Shown one piece after another: positions 54,235 to 63,120 of a stretch of DNA of 64,000 nucleotides. Location of the stretch: positions 1 through 64,000 of the forward strand of contig NZ_AKKA01000033.1 in assembly GCF_000282035.1 (NCBI RefSeq), read 5' to 3'. This stretch comes from Rhizobium sp. CF122 (GTDB lineage Bacteria > Pseudomonadota > Alphaproteobacteria > Rhizobiales > Rhizobiaceae). The number at the start of each line of letters is the position of its first letter. Within the stretch, counting starts at the first letter, position 1. The notes under the pieces are model-generated. The model was not told where the DNA came from and did not search any database. It saw nothing but the letters and a program-made list of their open reading frames with translations. A program made the position numbers and the translations under genes.

Positions 54235-55263
54235 ATGGAGAGGACAGTTATCTCTAGGCTGAGTTACGGCGCGGAGCCCGGATTGCGCTTCGCCCTGCTC
54301 TTGGATGGGCAGGGCGGCTGCAGGCAGCTGGACATTGCCCAAGCACGACGATGGAAGCCGGACGATGGGATCATCTGGCTGCATTTGGAGCGAGACCATG
54401 CAGCGGCGGCCGATTGGGTCAAGGGGGAAAGTGGCCTCGATAGCTTCGTGACGGAAGCGCTTCTGGAAGAGGAGACGCGGCCGCGCGTCGAGCCAGTCGA
54501 CGATGGCCTGTTGATCATCCTTCGTGGCGTGTGTGCGACTGCGCCGGACGAAGAGCCGGAGAAACAGACCGACATCGATCTCGTGCCGCTTCACATGTGG
54601 GTCGACGCCAACAAAGTCATCTCGCTACGGGACAGCGGCCATTACATCACCGCACTTCGCGACATTCGCCTGGCGCTAGAAAAAGGCAAGGGCCCGCATC
54701 GCACCGGGGATCTTTTGGCGCTGATCGGCGACAAGCTCGTCCGTGACCTGGAGCCCGTACTAGACTCCATGGATGAGGAGGTGGACGAACTTGACGAAAT
54801 GATCTTTCACGGTGAGGCAAGCGAGGTCCGCGAGCGCCTCAAGCTCTTGCGCCGGCGCTCCGTGCAGCTTCGCCGCTACCTTGCGCCGCAACGGGATGCT
54901 TTGAACCGCATCGAGCATGATGACGCACCATGGCTCTTTGAACGCGACAAGCTGCGGATGCGCGAGGTGATCGACAAGCTGATGCGCTTCATTGAATACC
55001 TCGACGCTATCCGCGACCGCACGGGCATTCTGCACGACGACCTCTCGACGGTGATCAGCGAGCGCATTGCGCGCAACTCCAACCGGCTGGCGGCGCTGGC
55101 GGCGCTGCTGCTGCCGCCGAGCGTGGTGGCCGGCTTGTTCGGGATGAACGTCGGAGGCATTCCGGGGGTCAACGATACCTGGGCGTTCGTCATCATCGTC
55201 GTGTTTGTGACGGTCACATCGGTAGCGACGCTCTGGCTGCTTCGGCGGATCGGCTGGCTTTAG
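54235..55263 (+). CDS. zntB: CorA-family divalent cation transporter, ZntB-like
   Basis: 342 aa from the ATG at 54235 (an ATG at 54223 is in frame). A large cytoplasmic N-terminal domain with a long stalk helix (DEEVDELDEMIFHGEASEVR) ends in two membrane helices. The pore motif GMNVGGIPG after LAALAALLLPPSVVAGLF is the GMN signature, followed by FVIIVVFVTVTSVATLWLL. ZntB proteins move Zn2+ with protons. Probably transcribed alone; the gene before it is divergent. Confidence 0.9.
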   Translation: MERTVISRLSYGAEPGLRFALLLDGQGGCRQLDIAQARRWKPDDGIIWLHLERDHAAAADWVKGESGLDSFVTEALLEEETRPRVEPVDDGLLIILRGVCATAPDEEPEKQTDIDLVPLHMWVDANKVISLRDSGHYITALRDIRLALEKGKGPHRTGDLLALIGDKLVRDLEPVLDSMDEEVDELDEMIFHGEASEVRERLKLLRRRSVQLRRYLAPQRDALNRIEHDDAPWLFERDKLRMREVIDKLMRFIEYLDAIRDRTGILHDDLSTVISERIARNSNRLAALAALLLPPSVVAGLFGMNVGGIPGVNDTWAFVIIVVFVTVTSVATLWLLRRIGWL

Positions 55264-55295
55264 CCAGCGATCCACCGTCCCGTAATCCCTTGCCG

Positions 55296-55922
55296 TCAAT
55301 TGGCTGCGAAGCAGTAGAACAGGCCGTCACCTCCGGTCCCGTTGAAGGCCTTGACCGTGCAGCCGCCGCGTGTCGCGTGCGAGGAATTCCATGATTTGGC
55401 TTCCGCGGAGTCGTTCAGGCCCGTTCGGTCGCTGTGACCTACGATCGCGGCACCCTCTTCGCCGCCCATCGTCCAGTTGCCGCATGTTTCCGGCGCGGCA
55501 GTACCATCGGCTTTCGAGCCGGTCAGGATGTCGTGTCGGTTCGGCGTATCGCCGCGGCCACTAATGACTTCACCCTTCTCGTTCAGGGCGGTCTGCTTGG
55601 TCAGGTTGTTTTTGTCGCTGTGCAGCGAGGCCACGTCGTCGGCGACTTTTTCGCCCTTGGCGTTGTGCCACGGCCCGGAACCGATGCGATCCTTTGCGTT
55701 TTCAGCGTCGGTAGACAGATAGGCTTTCCAGGTCTTGCCGGTCACGCCGGCGGCCGTGGCAAGCGTGTTGCAGTATGCGTCGGCACCGGCGAGGCCGCCA
55801 AGATCGCCGCCCTTGCCCGGATTTACGCTGGTCACGAAGAAGCTCATGGCGGTGTCCTGAGCATGGACCCCAACTGCTGAAAAGGCCAAAGCGGCCGCGA
55901 TATAGGCAAACCTACGTCTCAT
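55296..55922 (-). CDS. secreted lectin-like protein (C-type lectin fold, DUF1554-like)
   Basis: 208 aa. Signal peptide to GVHAQD near residue 22. The mature part has FVTSVNPGKGGDLGGLAGAD with AYCNTLATAAGVTGKTWKAY and LSTDAENAKDRIGSGPWHN, a pattern found in bacterial lectin-like surface proteins, with cysteine pairs in CNTL/CGNW and GGCTVKAF/LFYCFAAN at the end. The GTGGDGLFYCF end is the usual C-type-lectin closing strand. Ligand unknown. Convergent with zntB, 33 bp apart. Confidence 0.75.
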   Translation of the reverse strand: MRRRFAYIAAALAFSAVGVHAQDTAMSFFVTSVNPGKGGDLGGLAGADAYCNTLATAAGVTGKTWKAYLSTDAENAKDRIGSGPWHNAKGEKVADDVASLHSDKNNLTKQTALNEKGEVISGRGDTPNRHDILTGSKADGTAAPETCGNWTMGGEEGAAIVGHSDRTGLNDSAEAKSWNSSHATRGGCTVKAFNGTGGDGLFYCFAAN

Positions 55923-56140
55923 GGCGTCTCTCCCTGGTTGAAGTTTCTAGCGAGGCGAAGCGTATTGCAGGTAAGTGCCGGCGTAAAATCGAAATCGCGT
56001 GATGGGTCACTGAAGCTGGATGGTCTGAAGCGGCTAAGGCCCCATTACCCTGGGCTTCGGCTTCATTTCGCGGTGCGTCGCCGATGTGCGAGCCTTACCC
56101 CAGGCTTCAGTCACGTCGCCGTGATTTCAACCAAGCGTTC

Positions 56141-56170
56141 TTGACAATGAATTCGCGCGGCAAATATCTG
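56141..56170 (+). promoter_or_regulatory. putative sigma70 promoter of the Rrf2 gene
   Basis: TTGACA at 56141-56146 and TATCTG at 56165-56170 with 18-bp spacing, about 35 bp before the start codon. The rest of 55923-56205 shows no gene. Confidence 0.4.
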
Positions 56171-56205
56171 TGATCTCTGGCTTCAGACGCAAGGCCCAGC
56201 TCAGC

Positions 56206-56700
56206 ATGATCGACACGCGCTTTTCGACTGCTTTACAGATTGTCATCAGTGTGGCCGTCAACGACGAGGCAAATCTCCGCACCACAAGCCGATCACTTGC
56301 GCAAGGGCTCGATACAAGCGCCAGCTTCGTGCGCAAGCTGCTGTTGCCGCTCAATGAAAGCGGCATCCTCGCCACCGCTCAGGGCGGCAAGGGCGGCATC
56401 CGCTTGGCACGACCGCGCGACCAGATATTGCTCAGCCAGATCTATGCTGCCGTGACTGGCGACAAGAAGATCTGGGAGACCCGGCACGACATTCCGCATG
56501 AGGGCCTTGTGGGCGAGAATATCGGCGATCTCTCGGAGTTTCTTTGCGATCGAGCCGAGCAGGCCGTCGTCGACATGCTTGGTTCGGTGACCATCGAAGA
56601 CAGCGTGGCGGAGCTACGCCGCCTCGAGGCACAGAAAGCTGCCGGCCATCCGCAGCCGGTGGATGCCGGCCTCGTGCGCGATCGCCACGCCGCCGAATAG
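56206..56700 (+). CDS. Rrf2-family regulator without iron-sulfur cysteines
   Basis: 164 aa from the ATG at 56206. The Rrf2 winged helix is seen as MIDTRFSTALQIVISVAVND, TTSRSLAQGLDTSASFVRKL and the wing GILATAQGGKGGIRLARP. Where IscR and NsrR have three clustered cysteines, this protein has only one (FLCDRAEQ), so it is not a cluster-binding sensor of the usual type and resembles YwnA-like members. Targets unknown. Confidence 0.85.
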   Translation: MIDTRFSTALQIVISVAVNDEANLRTTSRSLAQGLDTSASFVRKLLLPLNESGILATAQGGKGGIRLARPRDQILLSQIYAAVTGDKKIWETRHDIPHEGLVGENIGDLSEFLCDRAEQAVVDMLGSVTIEDSVAELRRLEAQKAAGHPQPVDAGLVRDRHAAE

Positions 56701-56719
56701 CTTCATCCTCAAAATGAAA

Positions 56720-56752
56720 GGGGCGGCCCGGGCAGGGAACCCGAGCCACCCC
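56720..56752 (-). terminator. porin gene terminator
   Basis: Arms 56720-56732 and 56740-56752 form a 13-bp stem on the minus-strand RNA with two G-U pairs, loop of 7, followed by TTTCATTTT. It lies 110 bp after the porin stop; on the plus strand, just beyond the Rrf2 stop, the stem has two mismatches. Confidence 0.65.
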
Positions 56753-56863
56753 CCCTAACTGATCGGAGGTCAATCTGATCAGAAACTTTCAAGCGCCGCG
56801 CCGCGCTGCCTCGCTCCGCAACTATAGCCGCAGAGAGAGGCGAAAACGCGGCGCCGCTTCTGA

Positions 56864-57895
56864 TTAGAATGCGCGCTGGAGGCGGAAGAAGCCCGACGTT
56901 ACGTCGTTGCCCTGGTCCGGATCGAGGTAGTTGACGGTCGCCTTGGCATAGAGGTTGTCGACGATCTGATAGTCAACCGTCAGACCAACCTTCCAGGCGT
57001 CGTTGTTGTCGTTGAAGTCGCCAGCGACGATGCCGTAGTTGCCGTAGTACTGGGCGGCTGGGGTGATCTTCAGCTTGTCGGTAGCCTTGATGGCGTATTC
57101 AGCGGCGATAGCCCATTCGGCAGCCTGATAGTAGGAGTTGGGGCCGCTGGAGTAGACGCCTGCGAGGCCGAGGGTGCCTGGGCCGATAGCGACAGTACCC
57201 ATGGCGCGAACGGCGCCTTCTTCGTTGTCGGTGTCGTAGCCGGCCGTGATCTGGTAGCCGAATACGCCGGCCTTGCCGCCGATGCCGATTGCTACGCCAA
57301 CGTTGTTCGGCTGTTCGCCGGCGCTGTAGTAGCCGTCTTCCAGCTCGTCAACGCTGATACCAGCGTAGAAGTTGTCGGCTTCGTACTGATAACGGATCGA
57401 GTTATGCAGCGTAACCTTGCTGCCGATGTCGTCCGTTTCGCCCGACAAGCCATCGTCCCACCAGCTGTAGAACAGACCGGCGCGGATGCCGGCGATGTCG
57501 ATGTAAGCCGAGTCGAGCTTTGCGATCTGTCCGGACGCATTGTCGGCATTTGTCTGAAGAACGATGACACCCGTCAGCGGACCGTATTCGGTGTCGCTCT
57601 TGGCAGTGAACTGGAGCTGACCGCGGGTAACGGCATCCCAGTCAGAGGTGCCGGAAGTGGAAGCGCCGCCCGTTACAGCATTGGGGGAAGCGTTGACTTG
57701 GAATCGGATGTAACCGCTGATCTTCAGGCAGGTTTCCGTGCCCGGGATGTAGAAGTAGCCGCTGCCGTAAGCGTCGCAGACGCGGACGTATTCAACCGGT
57801 TCCGGTTCAGCAGCAACGATGGCGTCAGCAGCCTGCGCGCTCGAGACAGCAGCCAAGGCTGCCGCCGAGCTCATGAGGATCATCTTAATGTTCAT
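56864..57895 (-). CDS. ropA: outer-membrane porin, RopA/Porin_2 family
   Basis: 343 aa from the ATG at 57895. Signal peptide MNIKMILMSSAAALAAVSSA ending AQAADA. The mature start EPEPVEYVRVCDAYGSGYFY then IPGTETCLKISGYIRFQV is the fixed N terminus of rhizobial RopA porins, with its two cysteines. A beta-barrel follows (GVIVLQTNADNASG, AGLFYSWWDDGLSG) and the end FFRLQRAF has terminal Phe. It allows small solutes through the outer membrane as a trimer. One of probably several ropA-type genes. Confidence 0.93.
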   Translation of the reverse strand: MNIKMILMSSAAALAAVSSAQAADAIVAAEPEPVEYVRVCDAYGSGYFYIPGTETCLKISGYIRFQVNASPNAVTGGASTSGTSDWDAVTRGQLQFTAKSDTEYGPLTGVIVLQTNADNASGQIAKLDSAYIDIAGIRAGLFYSWWDDGLSGETDDIGSKVTLHNSIRYQYEADNFYAGISVDELEDGYYSAGEQPNNVGVAIGIGGKAGVFGYQITAGYDTDNEEGAVRAMGTVAIGPGTLGLAGVYSSGPNSYYQAAEWAIAAEYAIKATDKLKITPAAQYYGNYGIVAGDFNDNNDAWKVGLTVDYQIVDNLYAKATVNYLDPDQGNDVTSGFFRLQRAF

Positions 57896-58178
57896 AATCA
57901 GTCCAATCTTCTGTCGATTGGGCACAGGTCATCATTGCCGAACCCGGCTCTACCTACCCCAAATTGTTTCGTACAAGCCCTTACGGGAAACGCGGTACGT
58001 CCGCGGCGCCAAATTACATTTCCGATTAAATGTATCAATAATAGATACAGTCAAAATTGAGTTTTGCTGCAAGGCGGAATTCCGGTGTTGCACAAAGGCA
58101 ACTGTCGATTCTTGCGCAAGGATGCGTTTGCTACCGCAGGCTATAACTGATTGTTACTAAACACGTTTTTGTAGCGGA

Positions 58179-58194
58179 TGTTATCCGGATAACA
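58179..58194. promoter_or_regulatory. 16-bp palindrome TGTTATCCGGATAACA
   Basis: Perfect palindrome in the 360-bp region upstream of the porin gene (285 bp from its start) and 64 bp past the stop of the transhydrogenase-like gene. A regulator-binding site for porin control is possible; no other feature was recognised in 57896-58257. Confidence 0.45.
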
Positions 58195-58257
58195 ATGTTG
58201 CGCCGCAGCATTTCGTCACGCGGTTGCGTACATCCTTTCTTCAGTCGCGTGCCGGAA

Positions 58258-59319
58258 TCATCGTAAAGCGCGCCTCATTGGATTCGCTTTATCTGTGAGC
58301 GCGGCCACCACGGGATCACCGGAGTCGAGCCTGAGAACGCCATGCTCGTCGATCAAGTATTCCAGCAGATTTCTCAGTCCATCACTGAAGTGCCGGCTCG
58401 CCTCGGCAGCCTCGTCGCTCGCAAGTATCGAGGAGCCGATGATTCGAATGCCGAAGACGTTGATGGTTTCGTCGGTTCGCGTCAGCGCGCAATTCCCGCC
58501 ACTTTCGGCGGCGAGATCGACAACGACCGTTCCCGGCCTCAGCCGCGAAAGCATGTCCTCGTCAAACAGTACGGGGGGAGTTTGACCGGGAATCACGACG
58601 TTGGTCGTGATCAATTGCATCTTGGACAGAGGAACGGAAAGCTCTTGGCGAAGCCGTGCCAACTCCGAGGACATGCCGAGGAATTTGGCACCGAGCCGTT
58701 CGATTTTCTCCTGCGAATCCTTGGCAAGGCTGAAGCCATGGGTCAAGGCGCCGAGGCGGCGCGCGGTCGCCAGTGCCTGCAGGCTTGCAGCGTCGCTGCC
58801 CAAAGCGGCCATTTTGACCGGCCGGACAAAGCTTCCGTCCACCATCAGCATCGGATGCGAAATGCCGAACTGCCTGGCCGCTTCCAGTACGGCGGCGTGG
58901 CCGGTAATTGCTGCCTGCCTCGATGAAATGTCCGCACCCTTGATGCCCTGCATCCCGGCAAGCCTGGCAACGTCGAGATGGAGCGGCCGTTGTCCAGCTG
59001 GCAGACCGGCCACCGGTGCTGCGTTCGAGCCAAGGAAAATCAGAACCGCTGTCGCTGGGAAAGTCCGCGTGGCTGCCGGTTGTCGCACACTGACGAATAT
59101 ATCCGATGAGGACACCATGTCAGCGAACTCGGCGGGCTCGGCCCCCGCGACGATATAGGCGTCGTCGGCGTGGCCAGCGCCGACGCCGCAGCCGCGCTCG
59201 AAACGAATCGACATACGCTCGGAAAGGCGCCGCACATCGTCCGGCGTCAACGCAACGCGACGCTCACCGGGATGTGTTTCCCGAAGCAGCCCGGCGCGGA
59301 CGCGGATAAGGTTAGACAT
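58258..59319 (-). CDS. transhydrogenase alpha/alanine dehydrogenase-like protein with altered nucleotide site
   Basis: 353 aa of the AlaDH/PntA family. The N-terminal part is well kept (GLLRETHPGERRVALTPDDV, RFERGCGVGAGHADDAYIVA) and so is TTNVVIPGQTPPVLFDEDML with MLSRLRPGTVVVDLAAESGG. But the NAD motif, normally G-A-G-V-A-G, reads KMAALGSDAASLQALATARR, losing two glycines. The segment RFVPAMDL-like seen in PntA is also replaced. The membrane helices of PntA are absent and no pntB is adjacent. It may be a regulatory or substrate-binding relative. Divergent from nadE. Confidence 0.75.
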   Translation of the reverse strand: MSNLIRVRAGLLRETHPGERRVALTPDDVRRLSERMSIRFERGCGVGAGHADDAYIVAGAEPAEFADMVSSSDIFVSVRQPAATRTFPATAVLIFLGSNAAPVAGLPAGQRPLHLDVARLAGMQGIKGADISSRQAAITGHAAVLEAARQFGISHPMLMVDGSFVRPVKMAALGSDAASLQALATARRLGALTHGFSLAKDSQEKIERLGAKFLGMSSELARLRQELSVPLSKMQLITTNVVIPGQTPPVLFDEDMLSRLRPGTVVVDLAAESGGNCALTRTDETINVFGIRIIGSSILASDEAAEASRHFSDGLRNLLEYLIDEHGVLRLDSGDPVVAALTDKANPMRRALR

Positions 59320-59557
59320 TCATCGCTCTGGAAGAGGGGTAAATCGAACTGTGGCGCGCGAGCGATATAGGCTGACTCTTCCATAGTTTTATGACAGTTT
59401 TGTAATTTTTATTTGGGCAGTTTCGCGGGCTTTCCCTTTTCGCAACTGTTGGTAAGCCCTTCATTTTACAGGATACTGTTTGCAGCTTGCATGAGCGATG
59501 TCGAATAAGGCTGTTCGCAGTGCGAGATCAGGTTTTGCCTGGAGGCATTTGGATGTA

Positions 59558-59599
59558 ATGGTCAGTCATGAGGGGCTTGGCTGCTGGAGGCATTGGTGA
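59558..59599 (+). CDS. 13-codon upstream ORF overlapping nadE
   Basis: ATG at 59558 reads MVSHEGLGCWRHW and stops at TGA 59597-59599, which overlaps the GTG start of nadE (59596) as GTGA. The ribosome site GGAGG lies at 59541-59545, and a second copy of CTGGAGGCATT (59584-59594) serves nadE. A start-stop ATGTAA at 59553 precedes the uORF. Coupled translation or leader control of nadE is possible. Confidence 0.4.
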   Translation: MVSHEGLGCWRHW

Positions 59600-61647
59600 A
59601 TTTCTATTCGGTTTATGATCAAGGTTTTGTCCGCGTTGCGGCCTGTACGCCGAATTGCGAGATCGGCGATCCCGATTTCAATGCGCAGGCAACATTGGAG
59701 CTGGCGCGCCAGGGACATGCCGAGGGCGTTGGCCTCATGGTGTTCCCCGAACTCGGGATCTCGAGCTACGCGATCGACGACCTTTTGGGGCAGGACGCGC
59801 TTCTCAAGGCTGTGGATGCTGCGATCGCCGAGGTTGTCCGGGCAAGTCGCGATCTCACGCCGGTACTTCTCGTCGGTGCGCCGCTGCAGACCGGCGGGCG
59901 GCTCTACAATTGCGCTGTCGCCATTCATGCGGGCCGTGTTCTCGGTGTCGTTCCGAAGATGCACCTCCCGAACTATCGCGAGTTCTACGAGAAGCGCTGG
60001 TTCGCGTCCGGACGAAGCGTCCGCGGCGAAAGTATTCGTGTCGCCGGCGAGAAGGTGCCATTCGGCACGGATCTCATCTTCGCAGCCGAGGATATGGACG
60101 ATTTCGTTTTCCATATCGAGATTTGCGAAGATCTCTGGGCTCCGGCGCCACCAAGCGATTTCGGCGCGCTGGCGGGTGCGTTGATCCTCGCCAACCTTTC
60201 GGCCAGCAACATAACGGTTGGAAAGGCCGACACGCGCAAGCTTCTGTGCTCGGCGCAATCGGCGCGCAGCCTGTCGGCCTATGTCTATTCGGCCGCCGGC
60301 CCGGGCGAATCAACGACTGATCTCGCATGGGATGGTCAGGCCTGCATCTACGAACTTGGCAGCCTCCTTGCCGAAACCGATCGCTTCCCGACGACGTCGC
60401 AGATGTGCGTGGCAGATATCGATGTCGAGCGGTTGCGGCTCGAGCGGTTGCGGACCGGCACGTTCAATGATGCGGCGACGCTCAACCTCGCGGCGGGGTA
60501 CGAATTCCGGTGGGTAGCGTTCCAGTTCAGGAAGCCGAAAGGCGATATCGGCCTGAAGCGCGACGTTGCGCGCTTCCCCTTCGTGCCGGCTGATGAAAGC
60601 CGCCTCGATCAGGATTGCTACGAAACATTCAACATCCAGGTGCAGGGGCTGATGAAGCGGCTGCGCTCGACGGGCATCAAGCGGCTTTGCATCGGTATTT
60701 CGGGCGGTCTCGATTCCACCCATGCGCTGCTCGTTGCGGCGCGCGCCTTCGACCAGCTCGGCTGGCCGCGCTCAGACATTCTTTGTTTCACCATGCCGGG
60801 ATTCGCGACGGGCGACGCAACCAAGTCGAACGCCTGGGCGCTGATGCGGAGCATGGGCGTCACCGCGGAGGAAGTCGACATAAGGCCGTTGGCGCTGCAG
60901 TTGTTGAAGGACCTGAAGCATCCATTCGCAGGCGGCAAGCCGGTCTACGATACGACCTTCGAAAATGTTCAAGCCGGCCTGCGCACGGACTTCCTGTTTC
61001 GTGCCGCAAACCAGCGCGATGCGCTGGTGCTCGGTACGGGAGACCTGTCGGAAATCGGTCTCGGATGGTCGACCTACGGCGTCGGCGACCAGATGAGCCA
61101 CTACAACGTCAATGCATCGGTGCCCAAGACCTTGATCCAGCACCTGATCCGCTGGGTGATCCGTTCCGGTGATTTCGATGCGGAAGCAAATGCGACATTG
61201 GAGAGTATTCTTGGCACGCTGATTTCGCCCGAACTGGTTCCCGCCGATGAGAACGGCGTCATGCAGAGCACGGAGGACAAGATCGGGCCATATGATTTGC
61301 ATGACTTCGCGCTCTACTACACGACGCGTTTCGGCCTTCGCCCCTCGAAGATCGCCTTCCTCGCCTACAATGCCTGGCGGGATGCCGAGGCAGGCGTCTG
61401 GCCGCCGCATTTCCCTGCCGACAAGCGCCGCAGCTTCGATCTGCCTGTGATCAAGCACTGGATGGAGGTTTTCCTGTTTCGGTTCTTCACGATCAGCCAG
61501 TTCAAGCGGTCGGCATCGCCGAATGGCCCGAAAGTGACGTCTGGCGGTTCGCTGTCTCCACGTGGGGATTGGCGTGCACCATCAGACGGTAACGCCCGGA
61601 TATGGCTGAAGGAATTGAAAGCCAATGTTCCTGACGTAAAGGGCTAG
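59596..61647 (+). CDS. nadE: glutamine-dependent NAD+ synthetase
   Basis: 683 aa two-domain enzyme making NAD+ from deamido-NAD+, ATP and glutamine. The GTG at 59596 has GGAGG 5 bp upstream; a TTG just before it is less well spaced. The N-terminal nitrilase-type glutaminase has Glu in MVFPELGISSYA, Lys in VVPKMHLPNYREFYEKRWF and Cys in IEICEDLWAP. The synthetase domain has the pyrophosphate loop ISGGLDSTHALLVAAR, and FTMPGFATGDATKSNAWALM, GTGDLSEIGLGWSTYGVGD. Length and form are those of the long bacterial NadE (TB-NadE-type). Transcribed alone. Confidence 0.95.
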   Translation: MNFYSVYDQGFVRVAACTPNCEIGDPDFNAQATLELARQGHAEGVGLMVFPELGISSYAIDDLLGQDALLKAVDAAIAEVVRASRDLTPVLLVGAPLQTGGRLYNCAVAIHAGRVLGVVPKMHLPNYREFYEKRWFASGRSVRGESIRVAGEKVPFGTDLIFAAEDMDDFVFHIEICEDLWAPAPPSDFGALAGALILANLSASNITVGKADTRKLLCSAQSARSLSAYVYSAAGPGESTTDLAWDGQACIYELGSLLAETDRFPTTSQMCVADIDVERLRLERLRTGTFNDAATLNLAAGYEFRWVAFQFRKPKGDIGLKRDVARFPFVPADESRLDQDCYETFNIQVQGLMKRLRSTGIKRLCIGISGGLDSTHALLVAARAFDQLGWPRSDILCFTMPGFATGDATKSNAWALMRSMGVTAEEVDIRPLALQLLKDLKHPFAGGKPVYDTTFENVQAGLRTDFLFRAANQRDALVLGTGDLSEIGLGWSTYGVGDQMSHYNVNASVPKTLIQHLIRWVIRSGDFDAEANATLESILGTLISPELVPADENGVMQSTEDKIGPYDLHDFALYYTTRFGLRPSKIAFLAYNAWRDAEAGVWPPHFPADKRRSFDLPVIKHWMEVFLFRFFTISQFKRSASPNGPKVTSGGSLSPRGDWRAPSDGNARIWLKELKANVPDVKG

Positions 61648-61714
61648 GCCAAAGAGTGACTTGCAAAAGCGGCGCATCGCGGCAGATAAGATCCAGGAGA
61701 ACACTGAGGGAGCG

Positions 61715-61933
61715 GTGAAAAACGTGACGGATGAACCTTGTCCATCTGAAGATCTCCCCCGCTACGAGATCCGTCAGGAATTGCGTGGAAGGTGGACGAT
61801 CATCGATACCTTGACGTCGCTGCCGGCGGCAACGGACGGAAGGGATTTCGTCGGCCTCAGCAAGAGGGATGCGGAGGACATCGCTCGCGAACTGAACCTC
61901 AGCGTCGCCCAAGGCCGCGATCCTCTGATCTGA
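61715..61933 (+). CDS. small hypothetical protein
   Basis: About 72 aa from a GTG at 61715 with GAGGGAG upstream (a GTG at 61724 or a TTG at 61661 are alternatives). Sequence features: PRYEIRQELRGRWTIIDTLT, a beta-hairpin-like start, then LSKRDAEDIARELNLSVAQG, a helix. It resembles small rhizobial proteins of unknown function that follow unrelated genes. 67 bp after nadE on the same strand. Confidence 0.55.
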   Translation: MKNVTDEPCPSEDLPRYEIRQELRGRWTIIDTLTSLPAATDGRDFVGLSKRDAEDIARELNLSVAQGRDPLI

Positions 61934-62084
61934 TCTCCCGGAACTTGCCGAACACCGGCTGCGTTTTGCCACTCAGCGTTTGGGCCGGAGGCGGCCCCGG
62001 CCCCGCGCCAAGAGCGCCGGCGGGGGGCTAGCAGTCCGAACGCCGCGCCGCCCCCCGACGCAAAACTCGAACTGAGCCAACCCT

Positions 62085-62987
62085 TCACGTCATCCATTTC
62101 CGGTGCTCCGCAAAGCGTTTCGCGAGCAGGTCAATGAACAGGCGAACTTTCGTCGGCAGGTGACTGCGGTTCGGATAGACGGCGTTGATGCTGAACTCGA
62201 CGGCGCGATAGTCGGGCATCATCGGGATGAATCTTCCGGAGGCGATGTCGTCGAACACAACGAAACTCGGCGCCAGGAAGATGCCCTGGCCCGTCGCCGT
62301 GAGGTGCCGTAGCGTCTCGGCGCTGTTCGATACGACGTTGCCGCCGATCTTCACGCTCGCCTGGGCGCCATCGGCGCCTTCGAAGCGCCACTCGTCTCCG
62401 TAGGGGTAGTAGGTATATTGCAGGCAGTTGTGGTTGGCCAAATCCGCCGGTATCTGCGGCATCGGATGGCTCTCAAGATAGTTTGGCGAGCAGACGAGGA
62501 GGTGCCTCCACGGTGTCAGCTTCCTGACGACGAGGCTTGAATCCGGCGGCGGCACGGTGCGGATCACCAGGTCGTAACCTTCCTCGACCATATCGATCAT
62601 GCGCTCCCCGACATTCAAGTCGAGGGCGATCGAGGGGTAAAGTTCAAGATACTCGCTGACAACGGGCAACAGGAAACGGACGATGGCTGCGCTGGTATAG
62701 ACCTTGAGCGTACCGCGCGGTGTCGAGCTCATCGCTCCGGCGGTGTTGTCGGCTTCCTCGAGGTCGGCCAGGATCTGAGCCGAGCGTTCGTAGTAATATT
62801 TACCGGTTTCCGTGAGGCTGACCTTGCGCGTCGTGCGGTTGAGTAGCCTGACGCCCAGCCTATCCTCCAGGGACTGCACGTGGTTGCCAACCATTGTCAC
62901 CGACATGTTGAGACGGCGTGCCGCCGCGGAAAAGCCGCCGCACTCCACCACGCGACCAAAGACTGTGAGGCTTGTCAGCCTGTCCAT
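62085..62987 (-). CDS. LysR-family regulator of the adjacent efflux genes
   Basis: 300 aa. N-terminal winged helix MDRLTSLTVFGRVVECGGFS with AARRLNMSVTMVGNHVQSLE; CrgA-type effector domain (RGTLKVYTSAAIVRFLLPVV, YDLVIRTVPPPDSSLVVRKL, LLVCSPNYLESHP). Divergent from the EmrA-like gene across 133 bp, in which GATTATC occurs twice near 62998 and 63039; probably controls that exporter. 61934-62084 beyond its stop is GC-rich without a gene. Confidence 0.9.
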   Translation of the reverse strand: MDRLTSLTVFGRVVECGGFSAAARRLNMSVTMVGNHVQSLEDRLGVRLLNRTTRKVSLTETGKYYYERSAQILADLEEADNTAGAMSSTPRGTLKVYTSAAIVRFLLPVVSEYLELYPSIALDLNVGERMIDMVEEGYDLVIRTVPPPDSSLVVRKLTPWRHLLVCSPNYLESHPMPQIPADLANHNCLQYTYYPYGDEWRFEGADGAQASVKIGGNVVSNSAETLRHLTATGQGIFLAPSFVVFDDIASGRFIPMMPDYRAVEFSINAVYPNRSHLPTKVRLFIDLLAKRFAEHRKWMT

Positions 62988-63120
62988 TGTGTTCCCCGAT
63001 TATCCGCTCTGAGTTGATGATCCTTCCAGATTTAAGCAGATTATCAGAACGCGCGTAACAACGCATTGTCCGTCTCATCGAGTTAGGCCTCGCGACGAGG
63101 CAAACCACTGGAGAAGGACA

